Assembly (NCBI GenBank): GCA_014904985.1
Contig: MU129092.1
Coordinates: 60,099-124,098 of the forward strand
Source: Hydnum rufescens UP504
Taxonomy: Eukaryota > Basidiomycota > Agaricomycetes > Cantharellales > Hydnaceae
Reading direction: 5' to 3'
DNA length: 64,000 bases
The notes under the pieces are model-generated. The model did not search any database and was not told the DNA's origin. It saw nothing but the letters and a program-made list of their open reading frames with translations. Shown here piece by piece: positions 37,101-49,193 of this stretch. Position 1 is the stretch's first letter, and each line of letters opens with the position of its first letter. A program made the translations under genes and the position numbers.

Positions 37101-40100
37101 CTCCAAGATTTGGCGGATAGACCAGTTCCCGCCCCTTTACCATCTAAATCACCGCCACTGCCACCAATGCCGGAGCCAGTTCGGCCTCAGCCTCAACCTC
37201 CAGCCGATGAGGCATCTAGGCGAGGGGTTGAAGATTTGCTGCATCGTATTCTCAACGCCCTTGGTGTGGCAGCGCCCCCTCCACCACCGTCTGACACTAG
37301 TGCAGATGATGACATTGGCCAGGTTCTATTGAATCGAAGACTTAGACACATTAAGCGCAGTCCTATTGTCGAGCCCATACCTATTCGACCCTCCTCTCAG
37401 ATTGATATGAGTGACTGGGGATCCTACGGAGCGACCGATGACGAGGGCCCCGCCCCACCTCCTACAGTCGATGTTCCGCCACCAATTACTACGATCGACG
37501 TTCCTCCCCGCAGAACTCGTGCACGTAGTGCAAGCCCGGGCAGCACTCTTGAACGACTCGAAGCAGAGCTGGGAGAAGAAAGGGATTCGACTCCTGTCAG
37601 TCGTCCGATATTGGAACCAAGATCAGGAACTCCACATCGCGATTGGAGCTACGACGATGAGGAGGCCTCCCCAGAGAGTGAACACCTTCCACCCCCACCA
37701 TCAGATACTCTTGGACGCTCTGATGATCCTGCTCTTGATTTCTTGAATCTCGTTCGTGATCATCGCAAAGCTAGACGTGGCGGAGACGGCATGTTCATTC
37801 CTGGTACTCCGGCATCGGTATGCATTATATTATCCTGATACTTGGAGTCTCTTTCTTATTGTTTGTTCTAGGAGCCTGCTAGACGGCCCCCTTCAGCACC
37901 TCTAGATGTTCAGACGGACGAGCGGCCGGCATCTGCGTCAAGACTCTGGTATAAACTGCCTGATAAGCCACTCCCTGCGGGGCCCCCTCCAGCTACACCT
38001 GTGAGAACATCAAAATTTATGTACCCGACGTTCTTACCAATCTATTGCCTTTGCTACAGGCTCGACCTGCTAGTCCTCGAACGGAACCGATTGTCCCGTC
38101 TGCTCCATCTGCTCCCCCTCCACCGCCCATCACAAGTCCCGGTATCACTGTATTGCCACCGGCGCCGGTAAGTTGATCTGGCACATCGCTATGAAACCCA
38201 TCCAAATAAATTCCTTTGTAGACACCAGCCCTCAGCCAGCCCCTCCCTTTCTCGAAATATTAAGAATGCTTCGGGTGAGTCTCAAGATAGATTTAATGCT
38301 ACTGTTGAATATTGATGCATCGTTTTGATCAGGAAAACGAGGATAATAATAGGGCGAGTTTGGCGGAACGACGAAGCATGGCTGAGCATCTGCAAGAGCT
38401 GCACGACTGGCTAGTTCGAGACCAGCAGGATCGGCATTCCTCTTTCAGAGGACTGCAGGAGCGTATTCAGCATCTGCACTCTGTCCTCTCTCAAGCCAAT
38501 CCAAACATTGCGCCCCCCCCTCCTCTTCGTGAGTTTCATCTTGCTGGGGACCATGCATTCTCACTCAGCCACTTCACATAAATAGCGCACGTTCAGCCAC
38601 CTCCTACTGTTCCCGTGCTCCCAGCTGCCGCTCCAGCCACCGCTCCGGGTCCCTCGCCCCAACAACCAGCCGTCCCTCCTGTATTCCCCTCGTATCCCCC
38701 ACGCCCACCGTCACCCCCTCGGGCACGTGGACGTCGGCGCCCCACGCGTGAAGAAGATGAGTCTGAGCCCAGTCCCGTGTATCCCACTCAAACGGATCTG
38801 GATGCTGGCAGGCCTCTGAGGCCACAGTATGGAGGTATTCCACCGGGACCCATTATCCCTGAAGGATGGGTTGGAGTTCCGCTTGGAGCTCCCGGACCCC
38901 CCGGACCCGTTTTCGTGTCTCCAGAAGGTGTTTATCCCGACCGATTTGGAAATCTTCCAGGGGCTCCAGCACCTGGACCGGTGCCTGGTCAACCTTCCGC
39001 TTCCTTTCCTGAGCCGATTGTGTTTCCCCCAGGACCGCAGCAGGCCGTCGTACTTCCCCGTCTGGTCTTGAAAGTGGCCCACCTCCTGGTGGCGTTTTCC
39101 TGGGTCCCGGGGGGGCACCTGGAGGTCCAGTCTTCCTAGGTTCTGATGGTGTTCCACTGTATCCTGGAGCGCCAGGCTTTCCAGGAGGCGCAGGATTCCC
39201 TGTACCAGGAGTTGTCCCTGGAGGCCCAGTCTTTCCTGGAGGACCCGGATTCCCTGGAGGGCCTGGGTTCCCTGGAGGACCAGGTTTCCCTGGAGGTCCG
39301 GGTTTCCCTGGAGGTCCAGGTTTCCCTGGAGGTCCGGGTTTCCCTGGAGGTCCAGGTTTCCCTGGAGCAGGTTTCCCTGGAGCGCCAGGCTTCCCCGGAG
39401 CGCCAGGCTTCCCACAACCTGTCTGGCCGGGTGGATATCCTGCCGGTGGCCAGTACCCTCCTGGTCAGTACCCCCCTGGCCAGTACCCTCCTGGTAGTGT
39501 CACGGTCATTCAACCACCCGGTACCCAAGCCGGTACAGGTGGTGTCGTTATCCCTCCCACAGCAGTGGGTCAGCCGGCTGTCGCTTTTGCATCGCCTCAA
39601 CCTAGCCACACAGAACCACCTCACGAACCTCCTGCAGAAGTTGTTCGCATTACGCAAACAGATGCCGCTCGCCCTCAGGTTCAGCCGGATGCTCCACCCA
39701 GCCCAGAGCGACCCCCGCCAGTCGTTCCACTTGATACTGCCTCTGCCCTCAAGAACAGGCGCCTCAGGTCGTCGTCCATCAATATGCAGGGGCGGCGCCG
39801 ACGGATCACCTTCCATCAGCACCTCAATCTGTACAGCTGGATGCTCCACACTCTCCTCACCCTACTCAGGTCATTCGTGTCCATTCTCCATCATCCAGAC
39901 CACCAGTCGTTGAGCTGGCTGACTCTCAGCGCCCCCTCACGGACCTAAGTCAAGCCCGGCCTCCAGTTATGGATCTGGCAGATTCTCCATTCCGCGGTGA
40001 GAGTCGGTACACTGAAGCACCTCAGCAGCCCAGTACCGTAATCAACATTGGGGACACACCGACCCAGAGATCACACTCCCCTCACGAACGCTCCCCTCGT

Positions 40101-43100
40101 GACCGCTCCTTTCGTGATCATTCCCCTGGTGACCGTTCTCCTCGTGGGCCTCCTCGTCGTGAAGGTTCCCTTCGTTCTCGGAGCAGATCTCGCTCCCCTG
40201 GGCGTCATGAGGTCGGTGATGTGGCGCCAACAATTATTCATCATCATGGGGCACCGACACCGTTGACCGAAGCAGACACAGGAGGTCGCCTCCGTTCTCC
40301 CGGCAGAGGTCTTCACAGAGAGCCGCGGTCACCCCCTCGATCTCACCATTCTCGTTCCCGCTCCCGGCACCGTGAATCTTACTCAAGAGATCGAGATCGC
40401 CCTGGGTTTTTCGAACGCCTGTTGCCAGGTCGCCGCTCTCGTTCGCGGACTCGCCGCTCTCGTTCGCGCTCTCGCCGCACTAGAACGCGTTCGCGTTCGC
40501 GGTCTCCACGTTACTATGGGCCTTCCCGGGTGAAGTCGCCGCGGCTGCTGCTGCTCCAGGTGCGGAAATTGCTGAAGCTCTGCGGAGGCGTCCTAGGTCT
40601 AGGTCTAGACATAGGTCAAGCCACAGGTCAAGATCTAGAACCCCTCGAGGATATTCGCCTAGAAGACATTCACGGTCCCGTCGAAGATCTTCTATTCGAA
40701 GCCATTCAAGGTCCCATCGAGATCGTTCCAGGTCCCCTCGAGAACATTCAAGGTCCCGGCGACGACATTCTTCCAGAGAGCACTCACGATCGCCTAGACG
40801 CCGCCCTGATGACGTCGAACACACTGTACATATCGCCACCGAGCCTTCGGAATCCCACCCTCCCACGTTACCTATGTACCTCAACCGCCACCGCCTTCAA
40901 CCCAAGCTCAGTATCCCCAGACTCATGAGGCGGCGTACGCTCAGACGCGACCTGTTGCTCCTCCCCCAACGGTTGTGATGGCGGATGATCAAGCGCCCAC
41001 TATCGTCCGCGTTGGGGGTGGGAGTGTCCCCAGCGAACGTCGCACCATCCCAGCTGATGGAGGAAGTGTTTATCCTGAAACCATTGAGGACGATACACGT
41101 CGATCTGCCCCCTCACGCGTGACACGAACGCCCCCGTCGCGCCATGACGAAGCTCCTTATGAGGAGGAGGATCCGTACCGCCGGCGTGGAAGGGGATTGG
41201 CTCCACCTGAAGAAGAAGAGCGAGTTAGCCATGTTCACCCTTCCGAGGAAGATGATGGTGGCCGGCGCAGAGAGACACGCTTTCCCCCCTCTGAGGATGA
41301 GGATGCCGACAGACGACGCCTACCGGTGACCCGTCGTTTTGCGGACGAGGACGAAGATAGACGACCCCCTGTATCATCACTTCACCTCCCAACCGATGAA
41401 GAGATTCCCACCCGACCACCGACGTCGCTTCGGTATACGTCTGACCCTGACCAAATTGCCCGGCCGACCGAATCACATCGCTATCCGTCCGACCTTGATG
41501 ACGATCGTCATCCACTCGATGCCACACGAAGGGGACTCCCTCCCTCCGATACCACACGTGGGGAACCCTCTGCCCCGATGTCAGTCGTGTGGGGCCCTTG
41601 GCCCCGATGTCAGTCGTGTGGGGCCCTCTGCCCCTGGGGTCAGTCGTGTGGGACCCTCTGCCCCTGATGTCACTCGTCTGGGACCCTCTGCCTCTGATCT
41701 GTCTCGTCTGGGGCCCTCTGCTGAAGACCAGGCTGCAGACCAAGGATTTCCTGTCTCCCGTATTGCTGGCCCAAGTTACCCTGAGACTGACCCGCACACG
41801 CGCAGCCCTGATCAGGTCCCACCCGGCCAGCTACTGATATTTATGGGGACACCCAGGAAGGTTCCCCAGGACCAGCTACGATTCGCTCCGCCGAGACCCC
41901 GAGCGCAGCCCCCGCGCAGCCCAGCACCTACGGCAGAGACTACGCCGGTCAGCCTGACGTTGTCAGAGTGCGCACCGCTGGCCGCGACCCGCCAGGAATC
42001 ATTCGAGTGACGTCACCAGGAAGGAGAGCTGGCGCTGCGCCTCAGATTCATATTCACCCCGATGCATCTATTGGCCGAGAAGCACCTCTCAGTCGCGAAG
42101 CGCTTGGTCGGATGGCTCCTGATGGTGGGGACGCACCCCTTAGTCGCGAGGCGCAGGGTCGGGAAGCTCCTAGTGGTCGGGACGCACCTCTTGGTCGCGA
42201 AGCACCTGGTCGGGCATCTCCGGATAGTCGGGGTGCACCTCCTAGCGAAGCACCTGGTTGGGAATCCCCTGACGGTCGGGGCCCACCTCTTGGTCGCGAA
42301 GCAGCTGGTCGGGAATCCCCTGACAGCCGGGGCACACCCCTTAGTGGCGAAGCACCTGGTCGGGAATCCCTTGATAGTCGGGGTGCACCTCTTGGTCGCG
42401 TAGCACCTGGTCGGGAATCCCCTGATAGTCGGGGTGCACCTCTTGGTCGCGTAGCACCTGGTCGGGAATCCCCTGATAGTCGGGGTGCACCTCTTGGTCG
42501 CGCAGCACCTGGTCGGGAATCTCCTGATAGTCGAGACGCACCTCTCAGTCGCGAAGCGCTTGGTCGAGGGGCTCCCGGTGATGTTGGTGATGGGGATGTG
42601 CCTGATAGTCGCGAAGCACTTGGCCGGGAGGCTCCTGATAGCCGAGAAGCGCCTGATAGTCGAGCAGCACCTGTTAGTCGAGCAGCGCAAGATACAGATC
42701 GTGCTGCAGTCCCAGATGTTGTTCGGGTTAGGTCAACTGGACGATCGTCACCCACCATCATTCGTGTGGGTTCCCCAGGAGTCTCACGAGGGGCCCCGTC
42801 TCATATTCATATTCACCACGATGGGTATGATGGGGCGGCCCGTCCCCCACGGGTCACTTTTCAAGAACCCGCAGGCTCTCGACCCGATGCCTGGTATGGG
42901 AACGTGCCTCCTGGTGGCCCCGGTGCTCCTCCCGGTCCCGGCGCTCCTCCTGGTCCTGGCGTTCCTCCCGGTGTCTCTCCTGATGGCACCCCTGGAGGTC
43001 TACCCAGTGGTGCTCCTCATGAGTTCGCCGCCGTTCCTGGTGCCCCTGCTCCTTACGAACCCTCTGCTCCCCCTAGCCAGGAAGAAGATTTAGTTGCTCC

Positions 43101-45332
43101 TGGCGAGAGCCCTGCCGCTGCCACAGATGTTGAAGATCTTCGAGGGTCTGAGGCTGCTGGAACATATCTACCGACTATCAGATCCTCTTCGCCAGCTAGA
43201 TCAGAGTTCCTACCATCCCTAGGTCCTGGTCTCGAAGCACCACATACCTTCTTAGGCCCTCAGGATGGGGAATTTCATCGTCCCGCCGAGGGTCCCGCTA
43301 GCATCGGCGGCACTCTATCTTCACGCCCAGGTACTGCACTGTCTAGAGTTCCAACTGGCGAATCGCAGAGAGTAGTAGCCCCTACTGTCGATCCTCGTGC
43401 AGCACTCGAAGAGCTCCAGCGCCAGATTGAACGAGAAGCAGCAGAACAACATGCCGCCCTTGAGCGTGAACGTCAAGAACTTTTCCTTCGCGCTGAACAA
43501 GCCCGTCAAGAGGCTGCTGCTGCTGCCGAGGCTAGAAGAGTTGCAGCCGCGCGGGAGTATGATGAGGCAGAGAGGAAGCGTCAGGAGGAGTTCGACGCAC
43601 ATGAGGCCGAACGCCAACGCATTTTCGAAGCTGCTGAGGACGCTCGACAGCGCGCTCACGAGGAGCGTCGTCAGCTCCTTCTCCAAGAGGCCGAAGAGAA
43701 ACGAAGTGCATTGTCCCTCGCTGCCGAATCTGAACGCGCAGAGTCTGAAAGTGCCCTTCTCGATACCCTCGCTCGAGCTTCCGTCGTGTCTGCGGAGCTT
43801 GCTGCCGCGGCTGCTTCTGAGCAACAGAGTGTCCGCGAACTTGCCTCACTTGTTCAGCAATCCTTGTCCGACAAAGCTGTAGCTGATGAGGAAGCCAAAC
43901 GCTTATCTGCAGCCGTCATGACCGAACGGGAGGATGTTGTGGATCAGCAGGCTGGAAGGATCAGGGCTTTGGAGGAGGAACTCGCACGTTGTCGTGAAGA
44001 GTGTGAAGCCGAGCGCACCTCTCGTCGGGAGGCCGAAGAAGCTCGCCTTGAAGAAATTAGACGGGATGGCGAGAATCGACATGCGGACCTTAGCGATCGC
44101 TTGGGTGATATTTCTAATCTTCTCCAAGATCGTGCTAGTGACGAGGCTCGACGCCGGGAACTGGAGGAAGAGCGCCTGGCTGCTAAGGAGGCTCGCCGAG
44201 CCGAGAAGGATGAGCGTGTGCTTTCCCTCCATGACCTTGTGAACAGTATCATTAATGATCGAGAGGAGGATAAGAGGCGACAAGAAGAAGAGAGGGCCGC
44301 TGCTGCCGAAAAGCCTAGTACGTATAATCTTTTGGCTTATGATAGTTGGTCCTGGGTACTAATGTCCCTGCCCCCGCCAGCCCTTGAGACTGTGATTGAG
44401 GAGCTTCGAAAGCAAAATGCAGACTTGATCGAGCAGCTTCGCTTGTTGTCCGATTGTAAGTTCAGCCGGTTAACACCTGTCACGTTTCTGATTCTTTCCT
44501 CAGCTTTGCGCACGGATTGTGCCAGGCAACATACCGAGACTCTCGAGGCCGTAAATGCCACTGCGAACGAGCGGATACCATTTAATGTCAAAAGTGTACG
44601 TTTGTTTGTAAAAGGTCCAGACTCTTCCCCTCCCTGATATGCTGTTATAGTATCTGGACGACTTCAGTAAGGCACTGTCTGCCGAAGTGCGCATGCTACT
44701 GAAAGAAGTCGGGAAACTTCGTGAAGAGAAGCGTACCCTTCAATTGTGAGTCAACGACTCTCGTACGACTTCAACGTGCTAATTAATGTTAACTGCGATT
44801 TATCTCAGCGAACTCGGGGCTCTACTCACTTTGCAAAGCCATTACGGTCCCGCAGGAGAGTTTGAGCCTAATTGGTATGGTGTTCTTCCGAAACCCTGGT
44901 ACTCGTACTGATTGTCGGGACTCCAGGAGACCTCCTGGAGGCCGTGGGCCCGGTGGTGATCCCCTCCACCCCCTCCACCTGGTGCCGCCGTCTACGTCAC
45001 CCCCGAAGAACCTGTCAGACCGGCGTGGCGCAATGTCCAACCGCCTCCAAAGTCGAAAAGGCAACGAGAACGTGAGGCCGCCGCCGCCGCTGCTGCTGCT
45101 GCTGGTGTCAGCGAGGGTCTCGTCCCTCCTGCTGATGTTCATTCTTCTTGGGCATCATGGAGACGTGAGTAATTGTCCAAGAAATATGAGAATGTTACTG
45201 ACTCTCCTTACCACAGCCAATCCATCGTATGCCCCATCGCCCCCACCAACCGAACAATTGACTGCGATTCAGGAAGAACAGATGCCAGGGTTGTTCGGCC
45301 CACGATCAGCCCACAGCTCTTGGGCTGGTTGA
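31141..45332 (+). CDS. Giant PH-domain, low-complexity and coiled-coil protein
   Basis: This is one very large gene of unknown function. The N-terminal exons begin [18 protein letters not shown] and encode Ser/Pro-rich disorder. After an intron ending near 32932 comes a PH-like domain: [51 protein letters not shown] and [15 protein letters not shown] long Ser/Thr/Pro-rich stretch follows (33.4-36.4 kb), then a short coiled coil ([20 protein letters not shown]) and proline-rich exons. Beyond these are collagen-like GGPGFP repeats, an RS-rich segment, charged repeats and 60-bp repeats. A coiled coil of about 300 residues lies at 43.4-44.3 kb. The last conserved block reads [20 protein letters not shown] and [18 protein letters not shown]. 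The stop is at 45330-45332. Between 38.9 and 42.0 kb several frame changes are needed that ordinary introns do not explain well. A scaffold at membranes or the cell cortex is an inference only. Confidence 0.7.
34797..35000 (+). repeat. Short tandem repeat encoding VSEH-type units
   Basis: Within the giant gene, 12-15 bp units encode (V/P)(S/E)EH(V)SE(H/R/P), for example [17 protein letters not shown]. Units vary by single bases such as GTATCTGAGCATGTATCTGA. The encoded stretch is acidic and His-rich. Confidence 0.85.
39180..39420 (+). repeat. Collagen-like GGPGFP repeat
   Basis: About 18-bp units (GGTTTCCCTGGAGGTCCA) encode at least eight consecutive GFPGGP units in the plus frame, flanked by looser Gly-Pro-rich sequence. 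Glycine recurs every third residue as in collagen-like Gly-X-Y repeats. The GQYPP units that follow (39450-39495) are a second short repeat. Confidence 0.85.
40075..40830 (+). repeat. RS-rich segment of the giant gene
   Basis: Codons encode [18 protein letters not shown], then [12 protein letters not shown] and several further Arg-Ser dipeptide runs. These resemble the RS domains of splicing factors. Around 40530 the RS-rich frame changes: the segment after an Ala run ([20 protein letters not shown]) continues as RS-rich only in a different frame. Confidence 0.75.
41571..41722 (+). repeat. 30-bp tandem repeat with two 1-bp losses
   Basis: Units encode GPSAPDVSRV when in frame. The first two units are 29 bp, apparently each missing one base in a C-rich or T-rich run, which moves the frame twice. 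Later units are 30 bp and in register. Confidence 0.75.
42060..42690 (+). repeat. 60-bp tandem repeats encoding [18 protein letters not shown] units
   Basis: About ten units of about 60 bp encode [20 protein letters not shown] and variants. The three units at about 42360-42530 are nearly identical. As the unit length is a multiple of three, minus-strand frames also stay open for about 225-235 codons; these are treated as shadows. Confidence 0.85.
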
Positions 45333-45712
45333 TAAACGAAACCATTTCTTCCTTCACAATTTCGTACTCACGACTGCTTATGACCTTGACCTTTCCTCTC
45401 GTAATTCGATATCTTATCATGAACTGCTTGTTTGTATTCTACATTTTTGAATGATTATACCCTAACGGTCGGAGCTGAGGGTACGACTAAATATCTAACC
45501 CGGCAGAATATGCATATGCAGACCGCGTTTGTTGCCTTACGCGTCGAACTTTCTCCATGGCTTGTGGTTTTGATCCTTCAAGTTCTGCACACCCAAAACC
45601 AGGCTGATCAAGGGCTCATACCCATTGCGGTCTAGAAATATGGCCCTTGCAGTCCGACTTTGTTGTAGTCTTTTCAGTACTTGAGCGTTTCGCGAACGGC
45701 TGTAGCCGATTT
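45333..45712. other. Intergenic, ThrRS promoter region
   Basis: No gene is seen between the stop of the giant gene and the first candidate ATG of the threonyl-tRNA synthetase gene. The sequence should contain the 3' UTR of the former and the promoter of the latter. Confidence 0.5.
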
Positions 45713-48700
45713 ATGCTCACAGCGTTGCGATTGCGCTGTCCAATTCCTATCCTCCAAATTAGGATCTACCCTGCGATACCATCACCTCCCATTCCCCGAC
45801 GACCCTTGTTGACTGTGTCACACCCAATGGAAGGCTCGCTACCTCATCCAATAGAATCCACGCCTGGATCAAACGCGAACAGCAAGCAAGGAAAAAAAGA
45901 CAAGAAGGGAGTCATCTTGAATGACGCGAGTAAACCACCTTTGGAGGCATGTCCGTTGGCTGAGGTATTTTCTAGGCCCTGCTGATCGTCGACCCTGTCT
46001 TTATCACCATAGATGCAACCACCTCCACACTACATCGCCCATCGTATTAAGATATTCGATGAGCTGAAGGCTGAATACGATGAGTTCATTAAAAGTCAGC
46101 AGCGATCAGCCTCCCCATCCGTTCACGTTGATGGTTGACATGATCCTATAGATCAGCCACGACAAAGCATTCAGATCACACTCCCAGATGGGAGTCACCG
46201 ACATGGAATCAGTTGGGTGACCTCCCCAATGGACATTGCGAAGGAAATTTCGGCCAGTCTGTCCCAGCGAATTGTTATCGCCAAGGCGCGTCTGGTTCAT
46301 CGAAGCTCGCCATATGGACTCATCGAGTTGCTTGCCCTGTGACCTAGGTCGACGGCCAACTATGGGACCTGGAGCGACCTCTGGAAGCCTCGGCTAATGT
46401 CCAATTTTTGGATTTTGAACATCCAGAAGGCAAACGTGTTTTCTGGCATTCCTCTGCTCATGTCGTAGGTGAAGCTGCCGAGCGGCACTATGGGTGCCAT
46501 TTGTGTATCGGTCCCCCTACATCGGATGGCTTCTATTATGAAATGGCGATTGCTGATAGGTAGGCCTCATCTCTTCGATGGGATGCATACATCTCTTATC
46601 CTCTGGTACCCCTTTGAAGAGCGGTAGTTCCCACTGATTACCCAGCGCTAGAGACGATCGCGAAGAGTGCTGTTAAGGATAAACAGACTTTTGAGCGACT
46701 GGTCGTGTCGAAAGAGAAATTACTTGAGATGTTCTATGTGTGTTCTGTTTACATATGTTTCACTAAAAATGTCTTACACTCATTCGTGCGCAGTATAACA
46801 AGTACAAAGTCCACCTTATTCAAGATAAGATACCCGATGGCACGTCCACTACTGTATACAGGTGCGGGCCTATGATCGATCTTTGCCTCGGTCCCCACAT
46901 TCCAAACACTGCACGCATTAAGGCTATAATGATCACCAAGGTCGGTCTCATTCTCCTTGGCCAACGTCTGATTTTTCATTTGCTCCGTCCCGCAGAACTC
47001 GGCGTCATACTTTCTCGGAGATCCGAGCAAGGACTCGCTACAAAGACTCTGGGGCATTTCATTCCCCGAGACAAAGCAGCTCACGGAATACAAGGAATTC
47101 TTGGCTGAGGCGGCAAAACGTGATCACCGCAAAATTGGGAAGGTGCGGTCAACCCGTGGCGATTACTTCGTCTACGATGATAATTGTATTTCCACTTATC
47201 ATCTATCTCTAGGAGCAAGACTTATTTTTTTTCCATGAACTCAGTCCTGGAAGCGCCTTTTTCTTACCACACGGCACTCGCATTTATAATACTTTGTTGG
47301 ACCTCATGAAGGTACGCATTGTTTGGCAGCTTTTTGATCTGTATTCTGATGTTTATACAAGTCTGAATACCACCGCCGCGGCTATGTCGAAGGTCAGTTG
47401 TGTGATGGTTGTATAAACTAGCGTCTTACTGTTCCATATTCCCTCTTAGTTATTTCACCCAATATGTTTAACAGCAAGCTATGGGAGACATCGGGTCATT
47501 GGGCCAATTACAAAGAGGACATGTTCACTCTTGACGTTGAGAAGGAGGTGTTTGCGCTCAAACCAATGAATTGTCCGGGTCATGCACTGATCTTCGACTC
47601 CCGGGATCGAAGTTATCGTGAGCTACCGATTCGAATGGCTGAGTTTGGTATCATCCACCGCAATGAAGCCAGTGGTGCACTCACGGGCCTCTCGCGAGTG
47701 CGACGATTTGCGCAAGATGACACGCATGTGTTCTGCATGCATTCTCAGGTATCTTTTAAGTCTCGAACCCTTACCCTTCCGTCTTTCTGAGATTTCGCAC
47801 CAGATCGAGCAGGAGATCGACGCTATCTTCGATTTCCTAAATGCAGTCTATGGTTTATTTGGATTCGAGTTCCATCTCGAATTATCCACCCGACCCGAGA
47901 AGTTCCTCGGCCGAATCGAGACCTGGGACGAAGCAGAACGCGTGAGTTTAATTTAGAATTTGGACGTCAGCATGTCCCCCTCATACAAGGCGATGCTCCC
48001 GCACGATTTCTTCCTACGCATCCAGCAACTTCGGAACACCCTAGAGAGGTTCCAGCCAGGGAAATGGGAACTGAACCCAGGTGACGGTGCCTTCTATGGG
48101 CCTAAGATCGACATCACGATCAAAGATGCGTTGAAGCGCTCGCATCAATGTGCGACAATCCAGCTGGACTTCCAGCTCCCTGAGCGGTTCAACCTCAAGT
48201 ATCGTGGTCCGGACGACGATGAGAACACAGTGAATCGACCTGTCATGATCCATCGTGCGATTTTGGGGAGTCTAGAGCGGTTTATCTCGATCGCGACGGA
48301 GCATTTTGCAGGGAAGTGGTGCGTCTGCTCATATTGTTTCTGCTCCCAGGTGGGAGGTAAGCTAGGTAGAACGAATCTGAGGGATGGTCTTTCATGCGTG
48401 TACTAGGCCTTTCTGGTTGTCCCCACGTCAGGTCCTTGTTGTACCCGTTGCCAACGCATTTGTGAGTTGTCCTTCCCCGGCACGTTATTCACGGTGAGAT
48501 CTCACGGTGGGGTGTACCTTGCAGAATGACTACGCGTCTGAGGTGATGCAGAAGTTGTGGGACGTTGGCCTTTATGCGGACGTGGACAACGGGCCGGAAA
48601 CGTTCAAAAAAAAGATTCGGAATGGGGAGATTGCACAATACAATTTCATTCTCGGTTAGTTTGTCCTGCCTCATTAGCATTCTTCTATCTTACTGTTACC

Positions 48701-48862
48701 ACTGCAGTCGTTGGTGAGGAAGAGGTTAACGCTCGCTCTGTCAATGTTCGCAATCGAGATGATATTGGAACGAAAACGCGCACGGAGACTGTCAAACTTG
48801 ACGATGTCATCGCCAAATTCGCTGCATTGAAAGCGGAACGGAGACTCGAGAACAGGATATGA
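45713..48862 (+). CDS. THS1: Threonyl-tRNA synthetase, possibly dual-targeted
   Basis: This is a class II aminoacyl-tRNA synthetase that charges tRNA-Thr. After a TGS domain ([20 protein letters not shown]) comes the second additional/editing domain with [16 protein letters not shown] and [16 protein letters not shown]. The catalytic core has [10 protein letters not shown] (zinc-site Cys and His), motif 2 [17 protein letters not shown] with [24 protein letters not shown], and motif 3 [11 protein letters not shown]. The anticodon-binding domain ends the protein. Many 50-60 nt introns interrupt it. Two in-frame ATGs precede the core. The one at 45713 adds 38 residues with five Arg and no acidic residue, like a mitochondrial presequence. 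The one at 45827 (MEGSLPHP) would start the cytosolic form. Intron 1 is taken as GTATTT..ATAG before [15 protein letters not shown]. Convergent with the CstF-64 gene. Confidence 0.95.
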
Positions 48863-49193
48863 TATAAAGATTTGATTAGAGACAATGGCAATAATGCATG
48901 CCCGTTGGGAGGACTGCAAGCCTTTCTGCACCAAAGGATTATCTGCCTTCCCGTATAAGAATAGTGTATTCTTTCCGTACTATAATATAACATGGTACGC
49001 TAAGTATGAGCCGAAGACCGGGACTGGGGCAAGTGAGCAGTGAAATCTACAGTCGAAAGAAAAAAAGCGGGCAACCAATGCATTTCTTCCGTGCTGTGAT
49101 GATGATGCATTTAGTCAATGAGAAGCCAGACTGCAAAATGTAACACCGCCAGGGCATCTGTTTCTTCGGCCATTCCCCAAGGCTATTATTGCA
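48863..49193. other. Intergenic, convergent 3' ends
   Basis: This is a 331-bp gap between ThrRS and CstF-64 with no coding feature. A polypurine stretch (AAAGAAAAAAAG) lies near 49058. Confidence 0.5.

Noticed and set aside
42060..42690. Tandem repeats that might suggest a CRISPR array
   Set aside because: Units are contiguous, coding and multiples of three with no spacers; the genome is fungal.
42013..42761. Minus-strand frames of 225 and 235 codons
   Set aside because: They are antisense shadows of the 60-bp repeats of the giant gene.
45955..46015. GC donor (GAG|GCATGT) for the first ThrRS intron
   Set aside because: A standard donor 21 nt downstream (GAG|GTATTT) also keeps the frame and gives a normal 51-nt intron.
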